From NCBI GenBank assembly GCA_016219275.1, contig JACRBM010000094.1:38587-102586 (forward strand): a stretch of DNA of 64,000 bases, written 5' to 3'. A program made the translations under genes and the position numbers. Source of the stretch: Chloroflexota bacterium. Lineage in GTDB: Bacteria > Chloroflexota > Anaerolineae > UBA4142. Position 1 is the stretch's first letter. Each line of letters starts with the position of its first letter. Positions 25,578 to 34,584 of the stretch are shown one piece after another. Below the pieces are notes generated by a model. That model saw only the letters and a list, made by a program, of their open reading frames with translations, searched no databases and was not told the origin of the DNA.

Positions 25578-26189
25578 CTACCATTTTCCGTACGCTTCGC
25601 TCATCCGACGATATTCGATGAAGGATTCCCCGATCAATTTCGCGTCGAGCGCAATGTCGCACGATTCTTCGAGTGTGCTCGACCAGTGAAACGCTTCGTC
25701 GAGCGTTTGCCCGGTGGCGAAACTGCCATGCCCGCGCATCACCACGATCTTGTACGCTTGCAACGCGTTCGCTAGCGTGTCTGCCATCTCTTGCGTGCCG
25801 GACGGAAATTCCTCGGAGAGCACTGGCACTTTTTTCAACAAGTACGACGCCTCGTTATCAATCGGCACGATTTCGTCGCGCGAGAGCGAGAACGCAATCG
25901 CCGTGCGCGGGTGACAATGCACAATCGCGAGCGCCGGCGTGCGCATGTAAACCGTGCGATGAATCAACAGTTCGGTCGAGGCGAGAGCCACGCCGCTATC
26001 GTTTTTCTCCAGACCGGTTTCGATCAAGTCGTGCGGCTTGAGTCGTCCCAGCATCGCGCCGCGCCGCTTGATGACCACGCGATCACCCAGACGCACGCTG
26101 ATGTTTCCGCCGTGCGAACTGATCAATCCCCCCACGTATAGATCGCGCCCGATTTCTTGAAATTGCTGTACGATTCGTTCGTCAATCAT
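25578..26189 (-). CDS. Class II aldolase/adducin family protein (FucA-like)
   Basis: 203 residues with the family motifs S-S-H-G-G-N-I-S-V-R near 24-33, R-T-P-A-L-A-I-V-H-C-H-P near 82-93 (zinc-binding His pair) and M-R-G-H-G-S-F near 152 (third zinc His). A Glu (N-E-A-S near 112) may be the catalytic base. Members cleave L-fuculose-1-phosphate or L-ribulose-5-phosphate type substrates with zinc. It lies downstream of the AOR gene on the same strand, and an L-rhamnose isomerase gene is 3 kb away, suggesting deoxy-sugar breakdown to lactaldehyde and DHAP. Confidence 0.82.
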   Translation of the reverse strand: MIDERIVQQFQEIGRDLYVGGLISSHGGNISVRLGDRVVIKRRGAMLGRLKPHDLIETGLEKNDSGVALASTELLIHRTVYMRTPALAIVHCHPRTAIAFSLSRDEIVPIDNEASYLLKKVPVLSEEFPSGTQEMADTLANALQAYKIVVMRGHGSFATGQTLDEAFHWSSTLEESCDIALDAKLIGESFIEYRRMSEAYGKW

Positions 26190-26283
26190 CGTTACTCCGA
26201 AATCAGTGAACAGTCAACCGTAAACAGTAGACAGACAGGATTCACTTGCCACTGCTCACCGTCCACTGTTCACTGTTCACTGT
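26190..26283. repeat. CACTGTTCACTGTT-type tandem/inverted repeat
   Basis: AGTGAACAGT and related words on the left and TCCACTGTTCACTG words on the right form a low-complexity inverted repeat. It occupies the gap before the class II aldolase and supplies the last codons (V-N-S-E-Q) and stop of the AOR gene. Confidence 0.7.
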
Positions 26284-28063
26284 TGACTAAATTACTCAAT
26301 GAAAGTTCATCCAGTTTCTTTCGCCTGGGCACGCCCTGTTCGTCCCACCCGCGCGTGCGATAATACTCCTTGAGCATCGGGTCGAGTTTCGAGACCCAAC
26401 CCTGGCTCGGTCCGCTCGCAACCGGTTCGTTCAGCAAGCGCGGTGGTAACGTGTCGTCTGCGCGCGTGAATCCTTCGCGCAAATTGTAGAGCCGTTCGAG
26501 ATTCCAAATGCGTTCGCCGGTCCGAATCAATTCGCCGGTCGAGTACGGAACGCCGGTCACGGCGGTGAGCACGCGCGCCAAGTACTCGTCGGCGACCGCG
26601 AGGTTGGTAAACTTGCACACGATGAGCGAGTCAATCGCCGCCGACGAATTTTGATGCAGATTGACGAACGACGCCTTGCCTTGCACTTGAAAGCGATCAA
26701 TCAATTTCGGCAGACCCAGGACTTCGAGTCCCAGCATGTTGCCGCGCATGTGACACGCGCCGCGATTCGAGGTCGCGTAGAGCAGACCTTGCCCCTGCAT
26801 CCCGCGTGGATCGTACGCCGGCATTTCCAGCCCTTTGACGCTCATCGAAAGTTCCGGCGCGCCGTACTTTTTCGCGAGCCGCGCGCTGCCTTCCGCGAGT
26901 TCATTGCCGATGCCGCGCCGCGCCGCCATCGCTTCGAGCGTCGGCGCGAACAGATCGGCGCGACCAAAGCGCACGTCGGAAGCGAGCAAGCCGCGCTCGG
27001 TCAACTCCATCGCACACGCGATGGTCGAGCCAGCCGAGATCGTGTCGAGACCCAGCTCGTTGCACAGATGATTCGCTTCGATGATCGCGGCGAGATCGTT
27101 CACGCCGCATTGCGCGCCGAACGCCCAGGTCGTTTCAAACTCCGGACCTTCACTCTCAATCTTGTCGGTCTTGCTGATGCGCGTGCAGCCAATCGGGCAC
27201 GCCCAGCACGACGCGTTCTTGACGAGATATTTATCGGTAAGCGTTTCGCCGGAAATTGCTTCGGCGTCTTCGAACTGGCTCTGCGTGAAATTGCGCGTCG
27301 GCAGCGCGCCGATGCGGTTGACGATGTTCATCATCACCGCCGTGCCAAATTCCGGCAATGCCTGGCTCGTCAACGGACTCGCGCGCAACATCTTGCGACT
27401 TTCGTACAGCAAAAACTTGAAGCGTTCCTGGTCTTGAATACCCGGACGATCCTTGCCTTCGACGACAATCGCCTTGAGATTTTTGCTGCCCATCACCGCG
27501 CCGGGTCCGCCGCGCGCGAGACTGCGGCGACCGTCGTTCATAATCGCGGCGATGCGGCTGAGGTTTTCACCGGCGGGACCGATGCACAACACGTTGCGCC
27601 GATTGTCGTTTTGTCCGAGCGCTGCGCTCGTCGCGAGTACGCGTTGTCCCCACAGATGCGATGCGTCGCGCAGCGATATGCCTGCTAGCGTGATTTCGAT
27701 GTACGTCGGTTGCGCGGCGCGCCCGCGCACGATCAGCGCATCGTAGCCGGCTTTTTTCAATTGCATCCCCCAAAAGCCGCCGCTGTTCGCGTCCATGATC
27801 GTGCCGGTCAATGGGCTTTTCGTCGTGACCGTGAAACGATTGCTCGTTTGATAGCCCGACGCGGTCACGGGACCGGTCGCAAAGATCAACACGTTTTCCG
27901 GCGCAAGTGGCTCCACGCCCGGTTTCACGGCGTCCCACAGCAAGCGCGCACCCAGCCCGCGTCCGCCAATAAACAGGTGCGCGATCTGCTCGTCGAGCGG
28001 AAGCGTTTTGATGCACGCGCTGCTCAAATCAATATCCAATACGCGACCAAACCAACCGTTCAT
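26270..28063 (-). CDS. Aldehyde:ferredoxin oxidoreductase family (tungsten/molybdopterin enzyme)
   Basis: About 597 residues. The N-terminal part has G-W-F-G-R-V-L-D-I-D-L and G-G-R-G-L-G-A-R. G-A-V-M-G-S-K-N-L-K-A-I (about 190) contacts the pterin. The cysteines of S-C-W-A-C-P-I-G-C near 285, with a later Cys, bind the 4Fe-4S cluster. AOR enzymes oxidise aldehydes to acids with ferredoxin. With an aldolase and rhamnose isomerase nearby, lactaldehyde or another sugar-derived aldehyde is a plausible substrate. ATG 28063 has AAAGGA upstream; an in-frame upstream ATG at 28096 is less likely. Confidence 0.88.
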   Translation of the reverse strand: MNGWFGRVLDIDLSSACIKTLPLDEQIAHLFIGGRGLGARLLWDAVKPGVEPLAPENVLIFATGPVTASGYQTSNRFTVTTKSPLTGTIMDANSGGFWGMQLKKAGYDALIVRGRAAQPTYIEITLAGISLRDASHLWGQRVLATSAALGQNDNRRNVLCIGPAGENLSRIAAIMNDGRRSLARGGPGAVMGSKNLKAIVVEGKDRPGIQDQERFKFLLYESRKMLRASPLTSQALPEFGTAVMMNIVNRIGALPTRNFTQSQFEDAEAISGETLTDKYLVKNASCWACPIGCTRISKTDKIESEGPEFETTWAFGAQCGVNDLAAIIEANHLCNELGLDTISAGSTIACAMELTERGLLASDVRFGRADLFAPTLEAMAARRGIGNELAEGSARLAKKYGAPELSMSVKGLEMPAYDPRGMQGQGLLYATSNRGACHMRGNMLGLEVLGLPKLIDRFQVQGKASFVNLHQNSSAAIDSLIVCKFTNLAVADEYLARVLTAVTGVPYSTGELIRTGERIWNLERLYNLREGFTRADDTLPPRLLNEPVASGPSQGWVSKLDPMLKEYYRTRGWDEQGVPRRKKLDELSLSNLVNSEQ

Positions 28064-28098
28064 GCGATTCCTTTCGTAATCCGTTGTTCCTTTCACAG

Positions 28099-28126
28099 AC
28101 TTTACCTATATTTTTGATTTTGTCAA
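28099..28126 (-). promoter_or_regulatory. Promoter for AOR-aldolase operon
   Basis: Minus-strand TTGACA (28121-28126) and TAAAGT (28099-28104) with 16-base spacing. It diverges from the deoR promoter; the TTGTCAAT and ATTGACAA words make the interval partly palindromic, a possible operator for the DeoR protein. Confidence 0.65.
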
Positions 28127-28150
28127 TAATCGAAATAAATCGAAAGTAGA

Positions 28151-28178
28151 TTGACAATTTATGACAGAAATGTATAAT
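28151..28178 (+). promoter_or_regulatory. Promoter for the DeoR-family gene
   Basis: TTGACA (28151-28156) and TATAAT (28173-28178) with 16-base spacing, about 18 bases before the ATG. Both boxes match consensus exactly. Confidence 0.8.
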
Positions 28179-28196
28179 ACGCTCAGGTGGTGAAAC

Positions 28197-28967
28197 ATGA
28201 TGTCGGCAACACGGCGCGACCGCATTCTGGAACTCGTCCAAAAAAAACAGAGCGCGTCGGTGGCGGAACTGAGCAAACTGTTGCGAACCTCGCAAGTGAC
28301 CGTGCGCCAGGATTTGAATCGCTTGGCGCTCGCGGGCTTGCTTGTGCGCACGCGCGGTGGCGCGCTCTCGACCGACCGCGGGAATCGCGAGTTTACGTTC
28401 GCCGCGCGCACGCGTCTCGACGCCGAAGAAAAACAACGCATCGGCGATCTCGCGGCGAGTCTGGCGCATTCGCGCGACTCGATCATTCTTGACGCGAGTA
28501 CGACGGCGTTGCACGTCGCACGCGCGTTGATGCGCCGCCAGGATTTGCGCGACCTGACGATCATCACCAACGGCATTCACACCGCACTCGAATTGGCTAG
28601 CCGCCCGGACTATACCACGATTCTGACCGGCGGACAGGTGCGCGCAACGGCGGACTCGTTGATCGGCACGATGGTGGGGGATGCGTTGACCAAGATGAAC
28701 GCGACCAAGGGTTTCTTTGGCGCGCGGGGCATCAGCATCGAGCAAGGATTGACCGACGCGAACTTGCAAGAAATCAACGTCAAAAAAGCGATGGTGGAGC
28801 GATGCCAGGAAGTGATCGCCGTGCTCGACGCGACCAAGTTTGGCGTCGTCGCGCTCGCGTCGTTCGCGCCGCTTGAGCGCGTGCAACGCGTGATCACCGA
28901 TCAAAGCGCGCCGGCGAAAATCATCAGCGCATTGCGCGCGCGTGGTGTGGATGTGATGATCGCCTAG
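28197..28967 (+). CDS. DeoR/GlpR-family transcriptional regulator
   Basis: 256 residues. The N-terminal helix-turn-helix is S-V-A-E-L-S-K-L-L-R-T-S-Q-V-T-V-R-Q-D-L (about 19-38), followed by the typical wing R-T-R-G-G-A-L. The C-terminal sensor domain has I-L-D-A-S-T-T near 96, T-I-I-T-N-G near 121 and K-A-M-V-E-R near 199, the sugar-phosphate-binding signatures. It likely senses a phosphorylated sugar and controls the divergent AOR-aldolase operon and the rhamnose isomerase gene. Confidence 0.88.
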   Translation: MMSATRRDRILELVQKKQSASVAELSKLLRTSQVTVRQDLNRLALAGLLVRTRGGALSTDRGNREFTFAARTRLDAEEKQRIGDLAASLAHSRDSIILDASTTALHVARALMRRQDLRDLTIITNGIHTALELASRPDYTTILTGGQVRATADSLIGTMVGDALTKMNATKGFFGARGISIEQGLTDANLQEINVKKAMVERCQEVIAVLDATKFGVVALASFAPLERVQRVITDQSAPAKIISALRARGVDVMIA

Positions 28968-29004
28968 CAACCCAAAGTTATACCTAATGTACCACTTTCA
29001 AAAT

Positions 29005-29085
29005 GTCATTTCGAGGAGCGGGTTTTGCGACGAGAAATCTCGCTCTTGTCAGAGATGAGAGATTTCTCGCTGCGCTCGAAATGAC
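29005..29085. repeat. GTCATTTCGA-family inverted repeat
   Basis: It starts GTCATTTCGA and ends with the complement TCGAAATGAC, with inner arms CGAGAAATCTCGCT and AGAGATTTCTCG. A second copy is nested inside another repeat at 40039-40149. Confidence 0.75.
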
Positions 29086-29134
29086 AAACCAGTTGCACAT
29101 TGCGTCAAGTTATAACTTTCGAAGGAGAAGCAAG

Positions 29135-30376
29135 ATGCCTACCCAACTCGCGTACGATTTGCTCGCGGAACGCGCCGCGCAGAGCGGCATTGATCTCGCG
29201 CACGTCAAAGAACTACTCAAGCAGCAACACATCGAAACGCCATCGTGGGGTTTTGCGAACAGCGGCACCCGCTTCAAGGCGTTCGCGTGGCGCGGCGCGG
29301 CGGCGACGACGCAACAAAAACTGGAGGATGCCGCGCTAGTCCACAAATTGACCGGCATCGCGCCGACGGTCGCGTTGCACATTCCCTGGGATAAACCGGC
29401 AGACGGCGACTATAAAGCGATGACGCAATATGCCCAGTCGCTTGGCATCCGCATTGGCGCGATCAATCCGAACGTGTTCCAGGATGACGAGTACAAACTG
29501 GGTTCGCTCGGTCATCCCGACGCCGCGGTGCAACGCAAGGCGCTCGACCACATTCTCGAATGTTGCGAGATCATGCAAGCGGTGAACAGCGACGCGCTCA
29601 GTCTATGGTTTGCCGACGGCACGAACTATGCCGGGCAGGACGATTTACGCGCGCGCAAACATCGCTTTGAGGAAAATTTGCGCCGCGTGTATCCGCATTT
29701 GCCGCGCGACGCGCGGATGTTGATCGAGTACAAATTTTTCGAGCCGGCGTTTTACAGCACCGATATTCCGGATTGGGGCACGTCGTACGCGTTGAGTTTG
29801 AAGCTAGGGGAGCAAGCCCAGGTGTTGGTAGACCTGGGACATCATCCGTCGGGCACGAACATCGAACAGATCGTCGCATTCTTGCTTGACGAGGGCAAAC
29901 TGGGCGGCTTTCATTTTAACAACCGCAAGTACGCAGACGACGATTTGATCGTCGGCTCGGTCAATCCGTACGAACTATTCTTGATCTACAACGAACTCGC
30001 CAGCGCGGCGGAGTCGCGCGACGAACCGGCGCGCACGACCGCGCAACGCGTCGCGTACATGATTGACCAGTCGCACTCTATCGAAGGCAAACTCGCGCCG
30101 ATGTTGTACTCGGTACTGAATTGTCAGGAAGCGTACGCGAAAGCGTTGATGGTTCCGCGCGCGCAGTTGGCAGAATTGCAGCGGCAAGGCGCGGTGCTTT
30201 TAGCGCACCAACTGCTCACGGATGCGTTTCGCGTGGACGTGCGTCCGTTGTTGGAGCAGGTGCGCGCCGAACTGGATGTGCCGACCGATCCGATTGTTGC
30301 GTATCACGCGAGCGGGTACGAAGCGAAAATCGCGGAGACACGCGGTGCGGCTTCGACGAGCGGGGGATTTCAGTAG
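29135..30376 (+). CDS. rhaI: L-rhamnose isomerase (RhaI type)
   Basis: 413 residues matching RhaI: G-T-R-F-K-A-F near 46, H-I-P-W-D-K near 85 and [12 protein letters not shown] near 233, plus later H and D residues expected to bind two Mn2+ ions. It converts L-rhamnose to L-rhamnulose. AAGGAG lies 8 bases before ATG 29135. No rhamnulokinase is in the window; the class II aldolase nearby could act after phosphorylation. The upstream repeat separates it from deoR. Confidence 0.85.
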   Translation: MPTQLAYDLLAERAAQSGIDLAHVKELLKQQHIETPSWGFANSGTRFKAFAWRGAAATTQQKLEDAALVHKLTGIAPTVALHIPWDKPADGDYKAMTQYAQSLGIRIGAINPNVFQDDEYKLGSLGHPDAAVQRKALDHILECCEIMQAVNSDALSLWFADGTNYAGQDDLRARKHRFEENLRRVYPHLPRDARMLIEYKFFEPAFYSTDIPDWGTSYALSLKLGEQAQVLVDLGHHPSGTNIEQIVAFLLDEGKLGGFHFNNRKYADDDLIVGSVNPYELFLIYNELASAAESRDEPARTTAQRVAYMIDQSHSIEGKLAPMLYSVLNCQEAYAKALMVPRAQLAELQRQGAVLLAHQLLTDAFRVDVRPLLEQVRAELDVPTDPIVAYHASGYEAKIAETRGAASTSGGFQ

Positions 30377-30400
30377 AGTTCGATTATTTCGAGATACAAG

Positions 30401-30438
30401 AACAGTGCGGCGCACTCATGTGTGTGCCGCACTGTTTT
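30401..30438. terminator. Terminator between rhaI and hsdM
   Basis: AACAGTGCGGC (30401-30411) pairs with GCCGCACTGTT (30426-30436). It lies between convergent genes and can act on both. Confidence 0.7.
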
Positions 30439-30449
30439 GGTTCTACGGT

Positions 30450-31904
30450 CTATTCTCCCAGCTCCATCGTGATGCTGTTGAATTGTTCGAGCGCCGCTTC
30501 GAGATTTTCTACAATGTCTTTTGCCAGCACATCAGGATCGGGCAGGTTGTCGGAATCTTCGAGCGAATCGTCTTTCAACCAAAAGATGTCGAGCGATGCC
30601 TTGTCGCGCGCAATCAATTCCTCGTACGCGAATGCACGAAAGCGTTCGGTTTCGGTGCGCTCGTGACGATTGGCTGGGTTGTAGCGTTCGATAAAATCTT
30701 TCAGGTCATCAAAGCGAAGCGTGTTGGTCTTGAGCGTGAAATGCGAATTCGTTCGCAGATCGTAAATCCACAGTTTCTGCGTCCACGGTGTTTCGCTTGC
30801 CGGCTTGCGGTCGAAAAAGAGCACATTCGCTTTGACACCTTGTGCGTAAAAGATGCCAGTCGGCAAGCGCAAGAGCGTGTGCACGTCGCATTGCTTGAGC
30901 AGTTCGCGGCGAATCGTTTCGCCGGCACCGCCTTCAAACAACACATTGTCCGGCACGACGATTGCGGCTTGCCCATTGATCTTTAACAGCGTGCGAACGT
31001 GCTGGAGAAAATTGAGTTGCTTGTTCGAGGTTGTCGCCCAGAAATCGGTGCGTTCGTACGTGAGTGTTTCCTTTTCCGCTTTGCCATCGGTATTGACGAT
31101 GGTGACGCTACTCTTTTTGCCGAACGGTGGATTCGTCAGGATGTAATCAAAGCGGTCGCCGGGGTCGGATGCGAGCGAATCGCCGACGACAATTGGACTT
31201 GTGTCGCCGCCGATGCCGTGCAGGTACAGGTTCATCACGCACAACCGCGCCGCGCTGTCCACAATCTCCCAGCCCTTGAACATATTGGCTTGGAGAAATT
31301 GTTTTTGTCCTCGGTCGAGTGAAAAATTTTTTGCGATGAAATCGTGCGCGACGAGAAAGAATCCGCCGGTGCCGCACGCGGGATCGCCAATCGTCTTCCC
31401 AGGTTGCGGACGCACAACCGCGACCATCGCCTTGATGAGTTCGCGCGGCGTAAAGTATTGTCCCGCACCGCTCTTGATGTCTTCCGCGTTCTTCTGCAAC
31501 AGCCCTTCGTAAATGTCGCCTTTCACATCAATGTCCAAGCCCATCCACGTTTCGCCGTTGATGAGTTCGATGAGACGGCGCAATTTCGCGGGGTCTTGAA
31601 TTTTGTTTTGCGATTTGCGAAAGATGACGCCGAGCATTCCGCCTTGTTTGCCGAGCGAATCGAGAATGTGGCGGTAATGCACTTCGAGCGCATCGCCATC
31701 TTTGCCGGCGAGACTGTCCCAGTCCAAATCGTGCGGGATGCTGGACGGGCGATTGAACGGCGGCTTGGTTTGTTCGTCCGCCATTTTGAGAAAGAGCAGG
31801 TACGTGAGTTGCTCGACATAATCGCCGTAACTGACGCCATCATCGCGCAGGACGTTGCAGTAATTCCAGAGTCGTTGAACGATTGCCGAAGATTCGTTTG
31901 CCAT
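30450..31904 (-). CDS. hsdM: Type I restriction-modification methyltransferase subunit HsdM
   Basis: 484 residues. An N-terminal helical HsdM domain (6-125) precedes the methylase with the SAM motif G-D-P-A-C-G-T-G-G-F (173-182) and catalytic N-P-P-F (258-261), the N6-adenine type. It methylates adenine at the site chosen by HsdS. It is the last gene of the restriction operon, with the SIR2-like gene between it and hsdS. All key motifs look intact. Confidence 0.93.
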   Translation of the reverse strand: MANESSAIVQRLWNYCNVLRDDGVSYGDYVEQLTYLLFLKMADEQTKPPFNRPSSIPHDLDWDSLAGKDGDALEVHYRHILDSLGKQGGMLGVIFRKSQNKIQDPAKLRRLIELINGETWMGLDIDVKGDIYEGLLQKNAEDIKSGAGQYFTPRELIKAMVAVVRPQPGKTIGDPACGTGGFFLVAHDFIAKNFSLDRGQKQFLQANMFKGWEIVDSAARLCVMNLYLHGIGGDTSPIVVGDSLASDPGDRFDYILTNPPFGKKSSVTIVNTDGKAEKETLTYERTDFWATTSNKQLNFLQHVRTLLKINGQAAIVVPDNVLFEGGAGETIRRELLKQCDVHTLLRLPTGIFYAQGVKANVLFFDRKPASETPWTQKLWIYDLRTNSHFTLKTNTLRFDDLKDFIERYNPANRHERTETERFRAFAYEELIARDKASLDIFWLKDDSLEDSDNLPDPDVLAKDIVENLEAALEQFNSITMELGE

Positions 31905-31959
31905 AAAGTTATCTTTAAATCCTTTAGATGCGAACGTGCCGCCCTTTCAAGGGCGTTGG

Positions 31960-32967
31960 TCATCCGTCGCTGGTTGAATGATACAAATGCGCCAAACGAT
32001 CAGGGATTTCTTTAAAGTCTGTTATCCAAAGTACACGAGTACCCAACCGCTCAAGAGAAGTCTCCGTCAGGTAATCAATCTCATTGGATGATTTAGGCAG
32101 TATTGCAAAATGTCGGATACTTCTGCGCTCGGCTTTGTCTTCAGTTCTACCTTCTCTAGCATCACTCTGCTCCCGCTCCGTCTTGGAGTAATGGAGGAGC
32201 CTGCGAATATTTTCATCTATCATAGACATTCCGATAAACAGACAACTCCACTCACGCAAGAGATAGAGAAACGTGTAGTTAAACAAGCTATTCGGACGGT
32301 TAAAGAAATCAAAGTACTCTTGTTCTGTGAAAACGCGGACGTCTGGTGCTTCCTTTTGGAGATTCCGAAAATACTTTTTGTCAAACCTGAAGTAACCGTG
32401 CATGTGATAAACATTAATGCGTCCCTGCTTTGAGCCGGCTGATGGGCGCTCAATAGTTCTCAGTATCCGTGCTTTATAGCGTTCTCGTGTATACGACTGC
32501 AGTACGCCGTCCAAATTAAAGTTCACAATGGCACGGATATATGGATTGCAAGTATAGCCAGATTTACTATCGCCTTTTCGGACACACAACCTTGCGACAG
32601 CCGCCATTGTTGTATTGTTCTTTTGGACGAAATCAATAAAATCCTCACGGTTTTCTTTGGTGATTCCCTCAGGAAAGTAAGGAAAATCTCTGTACAATTC
32701 CCCGCGAATCAGTTCGGAGAATTCTGTCCCAGAAGGAGTTTTCGCCTCCAAAATACTTGCAATGGCTGGAAAGCTATACCCGCTTGCCATTAGCTTTTTA
32801 CAGAGTGCTTCGCCTTCCGCACCCAAGTTCCGATTACTGAGTCGGTACAATAATTGTATCCACGTTGGCAGGTTGCACCCGACTGATACTCCGGCACCCA
32901 AGGCTAGGACTAACCCAGCCTCTTGATAGCACTCTTCTAATTCGTGCCAATTTGTGTCTTGTGACAT
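31960..32967 (-). CDS. SIR2-like domain protein embedded in the type I RM operon
   Basis: 335 residues. SIR2 NAD-site motifs are present in order: L-G-A-G-V-S-V-G-C-N-L-P-T-W (23-36), V-N-F-N-L-D-G-V-L (148-156, in place of T-x-N-Y-D), H-M-H-G-Y (188-192) and I-G-M-S-M-I-D (245-251). Such domains in antiphage proteins act as NADases (ThsA, DSR, SIR2-HerA, SIR2-pAgo). The DNA is visibly more AT-rich than neighbouring housekeeping genes, suggesting transfer. No second effector or sensor domain is obvious; the C-terminal third has charged helices. A defence role is inferred from context. Confidence 0.8.
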   Translation of the reverse strand: MSQDTNWHELEECYQEAGLVLALGAGVSVGCNLPTWIQLLYRLSNRNLGAEGEALCKKLMASGYSFPAIASILEAKTPSGTEFSELIRGELYRDFPYFPEGITKENREDFIDFVQKNNTTMAAVARLCVRKGDSKSGYTCNPYIRAIVNFNLDGVLQSYTRERYKARILRTIERPSAGSKQGRINVYHMHGYFRFDKKYFRNLQKEAPDVRVFTEQEYFDFFNRPNSLFNYTFLYLLREWSCLFIGMSMIDENIRRLLHYSKTEREQSDAREGRTEDKAERRSIRHFAILPKSSNEIDYLTETSLERLGTRVLWITDFKEIPDRLAHLYHSTSDG

Positions 32968-32987
32968 TGTGCCTCCCTATGTGGGCT

Positions 32988-34484
32988 TTACTTGTCCTGA
33001 TTCTCATTTCGTTTCCGCTTTTTGTCTTGCCCTCTTGCCCCGTCGTTCTTTTCTCTCTCCGCCCTTATCCTCTCCAACAACCTCTCCGCCGGTTCATCGC
33101 TGGGGTCTTGCGGAACCAACTTGCCGGCGAACGCGCGTTTCAAAATGCTTTGCCGCAAACGCTCGGCTTGCTTGAGCGATGCGTCCACTGTTTTTTCTAC
33201 CGCATCCGCAACTGAGAGTCGCCGTTCGACTTCGGCGACGATTTGCTGTTGCTCGGCGAGAGGCGGCAAGGGAAACCTTGTTTGTTTAATAAGCGTTAGA
33301 TTCAAATTTGGCTGAACACCGCCAGATGATAACCGTCTAATATCTTCGTAGTTCTTTTGAAAAAAGATTTTCACATAAGGTTTGCAGTTCAATGCAATAC
33401 CATCAAAGACTAATGCGGCACATGCTTGATTTGTCGCGGCATCAATTCTAAGTTCTGAGACTTTGCCACGCGTTTTTCCTTCACCATACAAGGCAACGAG
33501 TAAACTACCGCGAGGGAAAATTTTTGTTTTCGATTCTTTGAGTGCAAGTTCCGTTATAAATTCATCTGCTTTGTCCACGAATAGATTGTTCAACGCACCA
33601 CTTGTCACCCAGGGAATTTTTCCATTTTGGTAATATGCTGTTTTGCTCCGAAGTGGGGTACCGCCTGTTCCAACAAAAGCCAATTGGTCGACGTTCGCCC
33701 ACACCCACCCCTCCGGCAACGCTGGCACCGTGCTTGCATCCAGCGATGCGTTTCGTTGGGGCGGACGGCCGTCCGCCCCTACCACACGCTCGGCGCGAAT
33801 CCGCTCCAACAACTTTTCCGCCGACTCAACCTTGCCCGCGTTCGCCGCGCGCCATTCCGCCGTGAGTTTGCCTTCCACTGCCGCTTTGAGCACGGCTTGG
33901 CGATAACGTTTCAACTCCGCTTGCGTTTTCCGCAACGCGGCGACGCCCGCATCCAGGTCGGAGAAGAGTTCTTCGATCTTGGCGACGATGCGATGCTGTT
34001 CAGGGAGAGGGGCGAGGGGAACAAACTGTGCGAAGACATCCGAATCCCTGACCGCAGGATAACTGGTACCTCTTTGTAATTCATTCAGCGGATTTAGAAA
34101 TCCATCTGTCTGCGTTAAAAGAAAAATCAGCGTGTTGTTAATTCCATCCGACGGTCGGATAACACAAAAACCCGTTGATGCAATTTGTCCGTCATAAACT
34201 GATGGCACTGAAGCAATATTCTTGAGATAGGTTCGCACCGTTGAAAAAATAATGTCACCCGACTTGACTACCTGTCGCGCTCTGGAAGGAGCATCTATGC
34301 CGAAATATCTTTTGGGGCTTGTTACCTTTTGCTGGGTATTGTCAATTGAAGCAATATCCAAATAATCAAATTCGATTTCGGGCGCTGTATGTGGATCGGT
34401 TTTTTCCACGCCATCCACAATGTCGCCCAATCGTGTCCATACCCAGCCCTTTGGCAATTGCGGCAAAACGTTTCGCTCGTCCAT
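32988..34484 (-). CDS. hsdS: Type I restriction-modification specificity subunit HsdS
   Basis: 498 residues in two target-recognition halves: the first ~12-165 (L-P-K-G-W-V-W-T at its start), the second ~245-420 (L-P-E-G-W-V-W-A). Each is followed by a helical spacer (E-L-F-S-D-L-D-A-G; V-E-R-R-L-S-V-A-D) and an R-Q-x-V/I-L-K-x-A-x-x-G-K-L motif. ATG 34484 is chosen because upstream codons lie in a repeat. A palindromic repeat is inserted in frame in the central linker (V-G-A-D-G-R-P-P). The recognition domains are AT-richer than the rest. Confidence 0.92.
   Translation of the reverse strand: MDERNVLPQLPKGWVWTRLGDIVDGVEKTDPHTAPEIEFDYLDIASIDNTQQKVTSPKRYFGIDAPSRARQVVKSGDIIFSTVRTYLKNIASVPSVYDGQIASTGFCVIRPSDGINNTLIFLLTQTDGFLNPLNELQRGTSYPAVRDSDVFAQFVPLAPLPEQHRIVAKIEELFSDLDAGVAALRKTQAELKRYRQAVLKAAVEGKLTAEWRAANAGKVESAEKLLERIRAERVVGADGRPPQRNASLDASTVPALPEGWVWANVDQLAFVGTGGTPLRSKTAYYQNGKIPWVTSGALNNLFVDKADEFITELALKESKTKIFPRGSLLVALYGEGKTRGKVSELRIDAATNQACAALVFDGIALNCKPYVKIFFQKNYEDIRRLSSGGVQPNLNLTLIKQTRFPLPPLAEQQQIVAEVERRLSVADAVEKTVDASLKQAERLRQSILKRAFAGKLVPQDPSDEPAERLLERIRAEREKNDGARGQDKKRKRNENQDK
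33758..33779. repeat. In-frame palindromic repeat inside hsdS
   Basis: Perfect palindrome GGGGCGGACGG / CCGTCCGCCCC, coding V-G-A-D-G-R-P-P in the linker between the two recognition halves. Family related to other GC-rich elements here. Confidence 0.8.
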
Positions 34485-34507
34485 CACACCATCCAATATA
34501 TTTCTCT

Positions 34508-34578
34508 CGCCAAGACGCAAAGTTCGCAAAGAATTTACCAATGTCTTTTCCTTCGCGTTCTTTGCGCCTTTGCGTGAG
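34508..34578. repeat. Inverted repeat between hsdR and hsdS
   Basis: CGCCAAGACGCAAAG and TTCGCAAAGAA on the left, with TTCTTTGCG and CTTTGCGTGAG on the right, form imperfect arms. It lies just upstream of the hsdS start on the minus strand. Confidence 0.6.
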
Positions 34579-34584
34579 ATTCTC

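Noticed and set aside
34485..34541. Longer HsdS start at 34541
   Set aside because: The extra codons lie within an inverted repeat and do not resemble HsdS; ATG 34484 is directly before the conserved L-P-K-G-W start.
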